This document shows, piece by piece, positions 1 to 7,690 of a DNA stretch of 32,195 nucleotides. A model generated the notes under the pieces. The model saw nothing but the letters and a program-made list of their open reading frames with translations, was not told the origin of the DNA and did not search any database. The stretch is from positions 1 to 32,195 of the forward strand of contig NZ_MAGP01000160.1 of NCBI RefSeq assembly GCF_002926165.1, in the 5' to 3' direction. Position numbers and translations under genes: made by a program. Positions within the stretch are counted from its first letter, which is position 1, and each line of letters starts with the position of its first letter. Source of the stretch: Micromonospora chalcea (GTDB taxonomy: Bacteria > Actinomycetota > Actinomycetes > Mycobacteriales > Micromonosporaceae).

Positions 1-63
1 GTCCTGGTCCCCCTGGCCCTGGCCCAGCTCGTCCTGACCGCCGCAGTCCGCCTGGCCCTGTAA
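1..63 (+). pseudogene. Duplicated 3' end of nuoH, inside the fold-back arm
   Basis: Read on the plus strand, these bases encode the last 20 residues of NuoH (ending AAVRLAL) and a stop, identical at every base to the minus-strand nuoH end at 169-231. It is open to the window edge. It is either the edge of a second, inverted copy of nuoH lying outside the window or, more likely, an artefact of the fold-back. I would not count it as a gene. Confidence 0.5.
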
Positions 64-80
64 CCCACCCTCCCTCCTCG

Positions 81-151
81 GCGATCTTGCACATTGAGCC
101 CGCAACCTGCGAGCTTTGCCCCTTTTATCAGGGCAGAATGTGCAAGATCGC
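81..151. terminator. Intergenic hairpin after nuoH
   Basis: Downstream of the nuoH stop (minus strand) lies a long hairpin whose arms contain GATCTTGCACAT and ATGTGCAAGATC. Inside it sits a second small inverted repeat, TGCCC (117-121) and GGGCA (131-135), around an AT-rich centre. From memory, elements of this kind are common between genes in Micromonospora; that is recall, not a search. It may end nuoH transcription. Because it lies at the centre of the fold-back, its exact natural extent is uncertain. Confidence 0.4.
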
Positions 152-168
152 CGAGGAGGGAGGGTGGG

Positions 169-1131
169 TTACAGGGCCAGGCGGACTGCGGCGGTCAGGA
201 CGAGCTGGGCCAGGGCCAGGGGGACCAGGACCAGCCAGCAGAGGCGCTGGAGCTGGTCCTCGCGCAGCCTCGGGTAGCTCACCCGCAGCCAGATGATCAC
301 GAAGGCGACGGCGAACACCTTCAGCAGCGTCCACAGCCAGCCGAGCTGCGCGTCGGCGAACGGGCCCTGCCAGCCGCCGAGGAACAGCACAGTCGTCAGC
401 GCCGCGATCACCACGATGCCGACGTACTCGGCGAGCAGGAAAAACGCGAACCGCAGACCGGTGTACTCGGTCATGTAGCCGAAGACCAGCTCGGAGTCGG
501 CCACCGGCATGTCGAACGGCGGGCGGCGGATCTCGGCCAGCCCCGCCACGAAGAAGATCACCATGGCCGGCGCCTGCCAGAGCAGCCACCACGGCTGCCA
601 CGCCTCCACGATGCCGGAGAGGCTGAGCGTGCCGGCCGCCATCGCCACCGAAGCGGCGGCCAGCACCAGCGGCAGCTCGTACCCGAGCAGCTGGGCCGCG
701 CCGCGCAGCCCACCGAGCAGGCTGTACTTGTTGGCCGACGCCCACGCCGACATGAGCACCGCCAGCACCCCGACGCCCACCACGGCGAGCACGAAGAACA
801 GGCCGATGTCCAGCGGCTGGGCGACCAGGTCACCCGGGCCGAGCGGGATCACGAGCAGCACGAGCAGGTACGGCACCAGCGCCACCGCGGGCGCCAGCCG
901 GAACACCTGCCGGTCCGCGTCGCGCGGGGTGACGTCCTCCTTCTGCACGAACTTGATGCCGTCGGCCACCAGTTGCGCCCAGCCGTGGAAGCCGCCCGCG
1001 TACATCGGGCCCAGCCGGCCCTGCATGTGCGCCATCACCTTGTGCTCGGCCTGGCCCACGATCAGCGGCAGCGTGAGGAACGCGACGAGCACGCCCGCCA
1101 CGCGCAGGACCAGCTCCAACCAGTCCGGCAT
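169..1131 (-). CDS. nuoH: NADH-quinone oxidoreductase subunit H (NuoH)
   Basis: This is the membrane subunit of respiratory Complex I that joins the quinone site to the proton-pumping arm. The 320-residue product is about the usual bacterial length (E. coli about 325) and has about eight hydrophobic segments. The family signature is clear: EIRRPPFDMPVADSE followed by GYMTEYTGLRFAFF, matching the conserved E-x-R-x-PFD...EYSG region that forms part of the quinone chamber. The start codon overlaps the nuoC stop by one base (TGATG), so the two genes are probably translationally coupled. The usual partners (nuoD, nuoI-N) are not seen in the window, and the gene is followed by a hairpin rather than nuoI. 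The call is secure; which Complex I version it belongs to is not. Confidence 0.95.
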   Translation of the reverse strand: MPDWLELVLRVAGVLVAFLTLPLIVGQAEHKVMAHMQGRLGPMYAGGFHGWAQLVADGIKFVQKEDVTPRDADRQVFRLAPAVALVPYLLVLLVIPLGPGDLVAQPLDIGLFFVLAVVGVGVLAVLMSAWASANKYSLLGGLRGAAQLLGYELPLVLAAASVAMAAGTLSLSGIVEAWQPWWLLWQAPAMVIFFVAGLAEIRRPPFDMPVADSELVFGYMTEYTGLRFAFFLLAEYVGIVVIAALTTVLFLGGWQGPFADAQLGWLWTLLKVFAVAFVIIWLRVSYPRLREDQLQRLCWLVLVPLALAQLVLTAAVRLAL

Positions 1132-1940
1132 CAGCTCTCCCCCGCCGCGTCGGGGTCCGGCTGCTGCCGGGGCGGACCGGTCGGCAGTTCCCCGGGTAGC
1201 GGCCGCCCGAGCGGACCCGCCTCATCGGCCGCCGGAGCAGCGTCGGACCGCACTTGCCCCGCGCCGGTGGAGGGACCAGCAGCACGCGCCGGACGCTCCC
1301 GGGCCGGGCGGGCCGGCGTACCCCCGCGGGGTCCCTCACCGGCGCCCGCCGCACCCGCCGGCGTGGGCGTCGTGCCCCACTCACCCGGCGCGGGCACGCC
1401 CGGCGGCCGGACCGGCCGGCGGCCGCCGCCCGCCTCCGACTCGCCCGGCTCCTTCGCGCCGGGCCACGGCTTGGCGACCCGGGAGGCGAGGACGAACTCC
1501 TTGCGCAGCGGGTGCCCCTCGAACTCCGGCGGCAGCAGCAGCGGCCGCAGCTCGCCGTGGCCGGCGAAGTCGATGCCGAACATTTCGTGGGTCTCCCGCT
1601 CGTGCCAGGCCGCGCCGGGGAACAGGGCGATCACCGAGGCGACGACGGGCGCGTCGCGGGGCACCCGGGTGCGCAGCAGCAGCCCGTGCCGGTGCGCGAC
1701 CGACCAGAGGTGCAGCACCACGTCGAAGCCGTCGGCCAGCTCGTCCACCGCCGACAGCCAGTCGAGGAAGTCGAGACCCAGCTCGGCGTCGTCACGCGCC
1801 GCACGCACCGCGTCCGCCCAGCTCGCCGGGGGTACGTCAACGGTGGCGCGGGCGTACCCCTGACCGCCGGAGACGGACGCGGTGGCCTCGACGGGCGCGA
1901 GCAGCGCGACCACTCGCCGGCCGACCTCTTCCGGAGTCAT
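1131..1940 (-). CDS. nuoC: NADH-quinone oxidoreductase subunit C (NuoC) with a disordered C-terminal tail
   Basis: This is the 30-kDa subunit of the peripheral arm of Complex I. Residues 1-150 match the family, ending in the signature HERETHEMFGIDF (113-125) and LLLPPEFEGHPLRKEF (134-149). From about residue 165 to 269 the protein is a Pro/Ala/Gly/Arg-rich tail with no recognisable fold, so the product is roughly 100 residues longer than the conserved core. Tails on NuoC occur in actinobacteria, but no function is evident here. The gene is directly upstream of nuoH with a one-base overlap. nuoD, which normally follows or is fused to nuoC, is absent from this position. The start ATG at 1940 sits near the divergent glucose dehydrogenase gene, so the roughly 100 bases between them should hold both promoters. 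Confidence 0.92.
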   Translation of the reverse strand: MTPEEVGRRVVALLAPVEATASVSGGQGYARATVDVPPASWADAVRAARDDAELGLDFLDWLSAVDELADGFDVVLHLWSVAHRHGLLLRTRVPRDAPVVASVIALFPGAAWHERETHEMFGIDFAGHGELRPLLLPPEFEGHPLRKEFVLASRVAKPWPGAKEPGESEAGGGRRPVRPPGVPAPGEWGTTPTPAGAAGAGEGPRGGTPARPARERPARAAGPSTGAGQVRSDAAPAADEAGPLGRPLPGELPTGPPRQQPDPDAAGES

Positions 1941-2043
1941 GCGCTGATCCTATGGCCGACGGCTGCGGACCGGGTCGGGCCGCCCGTGCCGGGATCGCCG
2001 CTTTGCCGGACGGGCGGCGGCAGCGCGCGGAAAGATGAGGTGT

Positions 2044-3090
2044 GTGCGCGCTGTGACTGTGACCCCCGGTGTCCCGGATTCGCTGCGGCTCGTCGAGGAC
2101 TGGCCCGAGCCGCCGCCCGAGGAGGGCGCGATCCTGGTGGAGGCGCTGGCGGTGGGCGTCTGCGGCACCGACCACGAGATCGTCGCGGGCGAGTACGGCG
2201 AGGCGCCGCCGGGCCAGGAGCGGCTGGTGCTCGGGCACGAGTCGCTGGGCCGGGTGCTGGAGGATCCGACCGGCACGTTGCAGCCCGGCGACCTGGTGGC
2301 GGGCGTGGTCCGCCACCCCGATCCGGTGCCCTGCGCGAACTGCGCGGTGGACGAGTGGGACATGTGCCGCAACGGGCTGTACACCGAGCACGGCATCAAG
2401 GGGCTGCCCGGTTTCGCCCGGGAACGCTGGCGGCTGCAGCCCAAGTTCGCGGTCGGCCTGGACCCGGCCCTCGCGTCGGTGGGCATGCTGCTGGAGCCGG
2501 CCAGCGTGGTGGCGAAGGCGTGGGACCACATCGAGCGGATCGGGCGCCGGGCCGAGTGGACGCCGAAGAGCGTGCTGATCACCGGGGCCGGGCCGATCGG
2601 CCTGCTGGCGGCGCTGCTCGGCAGCCAGCGTGAACTGTCGGTGCACGTGCTGGACCGCAACACCACCGGTCCGAAGCCGGACCTGGTCCGGGCGCTGGGC
2701 GCCACGTACCACACGTCGTCGGTGACCGAGCTGGACGTGAAACCCGACGTGGTGATCGAGTGCACCGGCGCGCCGACGGTGGTGCTGGACGCCATGTGCA
2801 AGGCCGCGCCCACCGGGATCGTCTGCCTGACCGGTGTGTCCAGCGGCGGGCGGACCATCAACTTCGACGCCGGGGCGCTCAACCGGGAGCTGGTGCTGGA
2901 GAACAACGTGGTGTTCGGCTCGGTGAACGCCGGCCGGCGGCACTGGGACCTGGCCGCCGAGGCGCTCGCCCAGGCGGACCAGTCCTGGCTGACGTCGCTG
3001 ATCACCCGCCGCGTACCGGTCTCGAACTACCGGGAGGCGTACGCCCGCACCGGCGAGGACATCAAGGCGGTGCTGGACTTCACGCAGTGA
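2044..3090 (+). CDS. Zinc-dependent glucose 1-dehydrogenase-type alcohol dehydrogenase
   Basis: A medium-chain dehydrogenase/reductase of the glucose-dehydrogenase branch, expected to oxidise an aldose such as glucose to the lactone with NAD(P)+. The N-terminal GroES-like domain carries the catalytic zinc ligands C40 (in GVCGTDHE) and H65-E66 (in LGHES), and a Cys-rich lobe CANC...DMC (97-108) typical of the structural zinc site. The nucleotide-binding motif is GAGPIGLLAA. The C-terminal half resembles the glucose dehydrogenase C-terminal domain. I place the start at GTG 2044: GGAAAG lies 9 bases upstream and the protein then begins MRAVTV as in relatives; ATG 2035 is in frame but has no spaced ribosome-binding site. 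Sugar specificity cannot be read from sequence. It is divergent from nuoC and convergent with the DUF2252 gene. Confidence 0.85.
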   Translation: MRAVTVTPGVPDSLRLVEDWPEPPPEEGAILVEALAVGVCGTDHEIVAGEYGEAPPGQERLVLGHESLGRVLEDPTGTLQPGDLVAGVVRHPDPVPCANCAVDEWDMCRNGLYTEHGIKGLPGFARERWRLQPKFAVGLDPALASVGMLLEPASVVAKAWDHIERIGRRAEWTPKSVLITGAGPIGLLAALLGSQRELSVHVLDRNTTGPKPDLVRALGATYHTSSVTELDVKPDVVIECTGAPTVVLDAMCKAAPTGIVCLTGVSSGGRTINFDAGALNRELVLENNVVFGSVNAGRRHWDLAAEALAQADQSWLTSLITRRVPVSNYREAYARTGEDIKAVLDFTQ

Positions 3091-3091
3091 G

Positions 3092-3117
3092 GCGGGGCGC
3101 CGCGGTCGACGCCCCGC
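3092..3117. terminator. Hairpin between convergent genes
   Basis: A perfect 8-bp stem, GCGGGGCG (3092-3099) with CGCCCCGC (3110-3117), and a 10-base loop begins right after the dehydrogenase stop and ends just before the DUF2252 stop. Its position between convergent genes suggests a two-way terminator. There is no U tract, as is usual in high-GC actinobacteria. Confidence 0.6.
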
Positions 3118-3121
3118 GCCC

Positions 3122-4438
3122 TCAGATGCCGGGCAGCCGGCCGTTGCGGAACAGGTCCACGAAGAGCTGGTGGTCCTCGCGGGCCCGGATCCCGTACCGG
3201 TGCGCGAAGTCGACCAGGTAGTCGACGAACCCGTCCGGGTCGGAGTCGACGGCAGCGACGATCGCCTCCTCGGTGGAGTAGTCGACCAGGTCGTGGCTGG
3301 ACTCGTCGTCGGCCACCGAGTGCATCCGGGCCACCGCGCGGCCCAGGTCGGCGAGCACCCCGGCCAGCTCCTCCGGCTCGTTCACGTCGGCCCAGTCGAG
3401 GTCCGCCGCGTACGGGGAGACCTCCGCGACGAGCTGGCCGACGCCGTCCAGCTCGGTGAAGCCCAGCCACGGGTCGGCGTGCGCCTGCAACGCGCGCTGC
3501 GACTCGGCGGTGCGGTGCCCCTGGTGCCGGAAGTACGACCGGACCCGCTCGTCGTCGATGTACCGCGCCACGGCCGGCACCTGCGCCTGCTTCATGTAGA
3601 TGACGACGTCGTTCTCCAGCGCCTGGGTGTGCCCCTCCAGCAGCAGGTTGTACGACGGCAGCCCGGCCGACCCGATGCCGACGCCCTTGCGCAGCACCAC
3701 GTCCTTGATGCCGGTGGCCACCGGGCGCAGCCGGGTGGCCGAGTCCGGCAGCGTGTGCAGGTAGTCGGCGAACGCGGCGCAGACCTTCTCCCGGGTCGCG
3801 TCGTCGATCTCGTGCACGCCGTCGCCGAGGGAGAACCGGCGCTCGTAGTTGTCGACGGTGGTCTGCGCGGCGAGCAGGTCCACCCGGGTGTTCAGCCGCG
3901 CCTGCTGGAGCACCCGGCGCAGCACGCCGTCGGCGTTGTCCAGCGTGATCGAGCCGATCGCGTCGTCCCCGCCGGCCGCGATGGCCCGCAGCTCGGCCAG
4001 GTACGACCGGGCGAAGCCGGTGACCAGTTCGCCGATCACCCGGTCGGAGAGGGCCTTGGCGTAGCCGATCAGCGCCACGCTCGCCGCGAGGCGCTTCAGG
4101 TCCCAGGTGAACGGCCCGACGTACGCCTCGTCGAAGTCGTTGACGTTGAACACGAGCTGCCCGGAGGCGTTCATGTAGGTGCCGAAGTTCTCGGCGTGCA
4201 GGTCGCCGTGGATCCACACCCGGCTGGTCCGTCCGTCGAGGAACCGGTCGCTGCCGAAGTCGCCGCGCTGGTCGGCGTAGAACAGCGCCGCGCTGCCCCG
4301 GTAGAACGCGAACGGTGACGCGGCCATCTTGCGGAACTTACGGCGGAACGCCGCCGGGTCGATCGCCATGGACGCGCCGAACTCCTCGGTCAGCACGTCG
4401 ATGATGAATGCGGAGCGCTTCTCCGCGAAGTCGGTCAT
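3122..4438 (-). CDS. DUF2252 family protein (kinase-like fold)
   Basis: The 438-residue product matches DUF2252, a family common in actinobacteria and distantly similar to aminoglycoside phosphotransferase and protein-kinase-like folds. The visible hallmarks are WIHGDLHAENFG (75-86), equivalent to the catalytic loop HGDxHxxN, and FNVNDFDEAY (97-106), equivalent to the metal-binding DFD motif. The protein has no signal peptide or membrane segment, so it should be cytoplasmic. The substrate is unknown for the family. It lies 36 bases downstream of nuoB on the same strand and could be co-transcribed with it. The phosphotransferase activity is inference from the motifs; the family assignment is firm. 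Confidence 0.88.
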   Translation of the reverse strand: MTDFAEKRSAFIIDVLTEEFGASMAIDPAAFRRKFRKMAASPFAFYRGSAALFYADQRGDFGSDRFLDGRTSRVWIHGDLHAENFGTYMNASGQLVFNVNDFDEAYVGPFTWDLKRLAASVALIGYAKALSDRVIGELVTGFARSYLAELRAIAAGGDDAIGSITLDNADGVLRRVLQQARLNTRVDLLAAQTTVDNYERRFSLGDGVHEIDDATREKVCAAFADYLHTLPDSATRLRPVATGIKDVVLRKGVGIGSAGLPSYNLLLEGHTQALENDVVIYMKQAQVPAVARYIDDERVRSYFRHQGHRTAESQRALQAHADPWLGFTELDGVGQLVAEVSPYAADLDWADVNEPEELAGVLADLGRAVARMHSVADDESSHDLVDYSTEEAIVAAVDSDPDGFVDYLVDFAHRYGIRAREDHQLFVDLFRNGRLPGI

Positions 4439-4474
4439 GAGCCGCAGGCTAGACCGGCGGCGCCACCCGACGGC

Positions 4475-5035
4475 TCAGCCGAGCGGCGGACGGACCGGCG
4501 GCGCGGTCAGCGCCTCGACCGGCCGCGCCACAGCGTCCGCCGGAGAGGCGAGCGCGTCGGGGCGGGCCACGCCGCCGATGCCGGACTGCTCGGCGGCGAT
4601 CTTCTCCTGGAGGCGCAGGATGCCGTGCAGCAGCGCCTCCGGGCGCGGCGGGCAGCCGGGCACGTACACGTCGACCGGGATGAGCTGGTCGACGCCCTTG
4701 GTGACCGAGTAGGAGTCCCAGTACGGGCCGCCGCAGTTGGAGCAGGCGCCGAACGAGATCACGTACTTCGGTTCGGGCATCTGGTCGTAGAGCCGCTTGA
4801 CCGCCGGGGCCATCTTGTCGGTGACGGTGCCGCTGACCACCATCAGGTCGGCCTGCCGGGGGCCGTGGGCGAACGGGATCACGCCGAGCCGCATGAAGTC
4901 GTGCCGGCCCATGCTGGTCGCGATGAACTCGATGGCGCAGCAGGCCAGGCCGAAGTTGAACACCCAGAGCGAGTAGCGGCGGCCCCAGTTCAGCACGAAC
5001 CGGATCGGCTCGCCGAGCACGCCCGGCAGCTGCAT
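4475..5035 (-). CDS. nuoB: NADH-quinone oxidoreductase subunit B (NuoB)
   Basis: This subunit carries the terminal [4Fe-4S] cluster N2 that passes electrons to quinone. Of 186 residues, the conserved cluster ligands are visible: the tandem C32-C33 in LACCAIEF, C98 in FGACSNCGG and C128 in VPGCPPRPEA. The last 35 residues are a variable Pro/Ala-rich tail. I chose ATG 5035 because GGGAGG lies 6 bases upstream and the family begins near here (LPGVLGEPIRFVLNWGRR); an in-frame ATG at 5077 would add 14 unrelated residues. nuoB is separated from nuoC and nuoH by two other genes, one on the opposite strand, so these Complex I genes cannot form one operon. nuoA is not upstream; a divergent secreted-protein gene is. 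Confidence 0.93.
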   Translation of the reverse strand: MQLPGVLGEPIRFVLNWGRRYSLWVFNFGLACCAIEFIATSMGRHDFMRLGVIPFAHGPRQADLMVVSGTVTDKMAPAVKRLYDQMPEPKYVISFGACSNCGGPYWDSYSVTKGVDQLIPVDVYVPGCPPRPEALLHGILRLQEKIAAEQSGIGGVARPDALASPADAVARPVEALTAPPVRPPLG

Positions 5036-5204
5036 CTCCGACCTCCCGCTGTCCGTGAACCCCGAGCAGACAGTCAACCACAGCGGTCCGGTGTCGTACC
5101 CACGACAGGGAACCCGGGCAACTGTCCCCGGGGCCGGCGGGTGTCTTCACTGTCGGGCGGACGGAACCACCGCCGCCCACCACGGGGATCACGGAGGACC
5201 TGTC
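5036..5204. promoter_or_regulatory. Divergent promoter region of nuoB and the secreted-protein gene, with a 16-bp inverted repeat
   Basis: This 169-base gap must hold the promoters for both flanking genes. It contains TGTCGT (5092-5097) and ACGACA (5102-5107) around a 4-base spacer, a perfect inverted repeat of operator size. I cannot name the protein that would bind it. GGAGG at 5193-5197 is the ribosome-binding site of the plus-strand gene. Confidence 0.35.
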
Positions 5205-6134
5205 ATGACCACACGTACGGCACGAGTCGCCACCGCGCTGCTGGCCGGGGCGGCAGCGCTGTTCGCGCTGGCCACGCCCGCCGCCGCCACGAGCGGCACC
5301 GCTGCGGCACGGCTGACCGTCGACACCGGGCCGCTGGTGCTGACGCCCACCGACCGGGGGTACGTCGGCACGCTGACCGCGACGATCAGCAACCGGGGCC
5401 GGGCCGACGGCGTCGCCGACCTGCGCATCACCGAGCCGGCCGGCGCCTCGTTCATCGGCCTCGACGACGGCACGCCGTGGTTCACCGAGGACCTGGTGGA
5501 CAACCGCCGGGTCATCGGCAGCTTCGGCGGCCGGGTCGCGGCGGGCGACAGCCGGGCCCTGCGGCTCAACTTCCAGGTCTGGACGACAGCACGCGCCTAC
5601 CCGATGATCGCGCCGGGCGGCTCGATCGCGGTGGTGCCGGGCGGCGGCACCCGGGTCGCGGATCGCGACTCCTTCCCGACCGTGTTCCGGTCCACCTCGG
5701 GCAGCGTCCGCGCGCCGCGCGTCTACCGGCAGGCCACCGAGACGGACCTGACCGTAAACGGTCGTGACGTGACGCTGACCCGCCAGGCCGACGGAAGCCT
5801 GCTGGGCCGCATGCCGGTTACGGTGCGCTACGGCAACGACGCGCCGTCGTTCCGGCTCGCCGCGCGGGCGGCCCTGCCCGCCGGGGTCGAGGTCTGGAGC
5901 ACCGACCCGCAGGACCTGCCCAGCTTCCCGGACTCGTTCGACGTCCCGGGCGGCCGGTTCATGCCCGGCGAGGAGCGCACGTTCGACGTCGTCCTGCGGG
6001 CACCGGCCGGAACGCCGGCCGGCGACCTGGGCAGCGGCACGTTCACCGTCGAGGCCCGCTACGTGAACGAGCCGGTCGGGGACGTCGACCCGGCGGACGA
6101 CACCACCACGTTCAGCGTCGGCGCGGCCGGCTGA
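5205..6134 (+). CDS. Secreted protein with Ig-like beta-sandwich repeats, function unknown
   Basis: The 309-residue product begins with a clear signal peptide: basic MTTRTARVAT, a hydrophobic core ALLAGAAALFALA and a cleavage-like ATPAAA-TS near residue 27. The mature part has alternating beta-strand character, with phrases such as LTATISNRGRADGVADLRI and the C-terminal FTVEARYVNEPVGDVDPADD that are typical of Ig-like or CARDB-like adhesion and wall-associated modules. There is no LPXTG motif, lipobox or C-terminal membrane helix, so it should be released or held non-covalently. Start ATG 5205 is chosen because GGAGG lies 7 bases upstream; an in-frame ATG at 5055 would place the signal sequence internally. 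No enzymatic motif is visible and I do not assign a function. Confidence 0.8.
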   Translation: MTTRTARVATALLAGAAALFALATPAAATSGTAAARLTVDTGPLVLTPTDRGYVGTLTATISNRGRADGVADLRITEPAGASFIGLDDGTPWFTEDLVDNRRVIGSFGGRVAAGDSRALRLNFQVWTTARAYPMIAPGGSIAVVPGGGTRVADRDSFPTVFRSTSGSVRAPRVYRQATETDLTVNGRDVTLTRQADGSLLGRMPVTVRYGNDAPSFRLAARAALPAGVEVWSTDPQDLPSFPDSFDVPGGRFMPGEERTFDVVLRAPAGTPAGDLGSGTFTVEARYVNEPVGDVDPADDTTTFSVGAAG

Positions 6135-6144
6135 GACACCGCAC

Positions 6145-6179
6145 GACGCGGCCCGCCCGGAATCCGGGCGGGCCGCGTC
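6145..6179. terminator. Strong hairpin terminator between convergent genes
   Basis: A perfect 16-bp GC-rich stem, arms 6145-6160 and 6164-6179, with loop AAT, lies 10 bases after the secreted-protein stop and 4 bases before the end of the PLP-enzyme gene. It probably terminates both. Confidence 0.8.
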
Positions 6180-6183
6180 CGCG

Positions 6184-7662
6184 TCACCAGGCCGGGCGCT
6201 GGAGCAACCCGACGAACTCGGCGAGCAGCCGCTCCCGCAGCCGGGCCGGCGCGGCGTCGAGCAGCGTGTTGACCACCGCCATCCGCTCCGGCGCACCGGC
6301 GTCGGCCGCCAGGCCGAGCCCGTCGGCCAGCCCGGCCACCAGATCGGGGGTGAGCGCCTCCGGGGTGAGGCTGCCGGCCAGCGCCAGCAGCTCCGGCGGC
6401 AGCACCACCGGCCCGGCGGCGCGGGCCGCCGCGACCGCCTCGGCCAGCGCCGGGCCGAACTCGGCCACCCGGGGCGCCACCGCCGCGGTCACCGTCAGGT
6501 GCACGCTGGCCGGCAGATCGGCGTACGTGAGCTGGGGCTGGGTGTGCCAGCCACGCTCGGTCAGCTCGTCGACCAGCACGAACAGGTCGAGCCCCGGATC
6601 GTCGCTGGTGAAGCAGACGACAGTGGTCTCCGGTTCGGCCATCAGCCGCAGCCCGTCGGTGGCCCGGATCGCGTCGGCGAGCCCGGCGACCGCGTCCCGG
6701 GTCGCGGCGGCAAGCCGCAGGTACCCGTCCTCGCCGAGGTGCCGCAGCGTGGCGTACGCGGCGGCGATCGGCCCGCCGGAGCGGGTGGAGGCGATCACCG
6801 GGTTGACCATCGTGTACCCGGGCCAGTCCGCGTACGCGAAGAACTGCGGGGCGCGCAGCGCCGGATCGCGGTGCAGCAGCACCGAGACGCCCTTCGGCGC
6901 GTACGCGTACTTGTGCAGGTCCACCGAGATCGAGGTGACCCCCGGTACGGCGAAGTCGAACGGCGGCACCGGCGCGCCGAGCCGGCGCAGCCAGGGCAGC
7001 GCCCAGCCGCCGAAGCAGGCGTCCACGTGGCAGCGCACCCCGGCCGCCTGCGCGACGGCGGCGATCTCGGTCACCGGGTCGACCACCCCGTGCGCGTACG
7101 ACGGCGCGGACGCCACCACCAGCACGGTCTCCGGGCGGATCGCGGCGGCCACCGCTGCCGCGTCCGGGCGCAGCGTCACCGGGTCGACGGGCACCGTGTC
7201 CAGCGCGACCCGCAGGTAGTGCGCCGCCTTGGCGAACGCCGCGTGCGCGCTCGCCGGCGCCACGATCCGCGGCTCGGTCAGGTCGGGGCGGGCGTCCCGG
7301 GCCGCCTTGACGGCGAGCAGCAGCGACTCGGTGCCGCCACTGGTGACGCTGCCCACCACGTCCGGCGCGCCGGTGCCGGGGCCGCCGCCGAGCAGCCGGG
7401 CGGCGGCGCCGACGAGCGCGTTCTCCATCGCCAGCAGCGACGGGAACGCGGTCGGGTCGAGGCCGTTGACGTGGGCGCTCTGCGCGTACGCGGCCTGCGC
7501 CAGCTCGTCCAGACCGGCCACGCCGGGGTCGTAGACGTACGCGAACAACCGCCCGCCGTGCGTGGGCCGGTCGGCGTCCCGCAGCGCGCGGATCTCGCCG
7601 AGTACGTCCGCCGCGGGCATCCCCTGGGCGGGCAGCGCACCGGCGCCTGCCGTGTCGGTCAT
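6184..7662 (-). CDS. PLP-dependent lyase/decarboxylase, sphingosine-1-phosphate-lyase-like
   Basis: A 492-residue fold-type I PLP enzyme of the group II decarboxylase superfamily. Residues 108-113 (SGGTES) bind the cofactor phosphate, HVDAC (212-216) supplies the aspartate that pairs with the pyridine nitrogen, and SVDLHKYAYAPKG (247-259) holds the Schiff-base lysine K251. HKYxxxPKG resembles sphingosine-1-phosphate lyase more than glutamate decarboxylase. Actinobacteria seldom make sphingolipids, so the substrate may be another phosphorylated amino alcohol or an amino acid. The C-terminal 80 residues are extra and Ala/Leu-rich. Start ATG 7662 follows GAGAGG by about 10 bases; an in-frame ATG at 7719 would overlap the upstream gene. 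It lies 28 bases behind the symporter gene, so the two probably form an operon. Confidence 0.8.
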   Translation of the reverse strand: MTDTAGAGALPAQGMPAADVLGEIRALRDADRPTHGGRLFAYVYDPGVAGLDELAQAAYAQSAHVNGLDPTAFPSLLAMENALVGAAARLLGGGPGTGAPDVVGSVTSGGTESLLLAVKAARDARPDLTEPRIVAPASAHAAFAKAAHYLRVALDTVPVDPVTLRPDAAAVAAAIRPETVLVVASAPSYAHGVVDPVTEIAAVAQAAGVRCHVDACFGGWALPWLRRLGAPVPPFDFAVPGVTSISVDLHKYAYAPKGVSVLLHRDPALRAPQFFAYADWPGYTMVNPVIASTRSGGPIAAAYATLRHLGEDGYLRLAAATRDAVAGLADAIRATDGLRLMAEPETTVVCFTSDDPGLDLFVLVDELTERGWHTQPQLTYADLPASVHLTVTAAVAPRVAEFGPALAEAVAAARAAGPVVLPPELLALAGSLTPEALTPDLVAGLADGLGLAADAGAPERMAVVNTLLDAAPARLRERLLAEFVGLLQRPAW

Positions 7663-7690
7663 CGGGTGGTTCCTCTCGTGGACGGGGTGC

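Larger units (their letters stand above)
1..231. repeat. Terminal inverted repeat (fold-back) at left edge, arms 1-95 and 137-231
   Basis: Bases 1-95 are the exact reverse complement of 137-231 (paired positions sum to 232), with a 41-base centre at 96-136. The right arm holds the last 21 codons and stop of the minus-strand nuoH plus about 30 bases beyond it, so the left arm repeats the nuoH end on the plus strand. Pairing is perfect to the first base of the window, so the arm may continue outside it. The inner part (about 81-95 and 137-151) looks like a natural intergenic hairpin; the outer part copies coding sequence, which natural hairpins rarely do. A matching fold-back at the other end favours a contig-end artefact over a real inverted duplication. 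Confidence 0.95.

Noticed and set aside
1..63. A second real nuoH gene on the plus strand.
   Set aside because: Only the last 20 codons are visible, identical to the other copy, and they lie in a fold-back arm at a window edge.
94..1863. A 589-codon open frame on the plus strand across nuoH and nuoC.
   Set aside because: It is antisense to two clearly recognised genes, has Arg/His/Gln-rich composition typical of shadow frames in high-GC DNA, and no domain.
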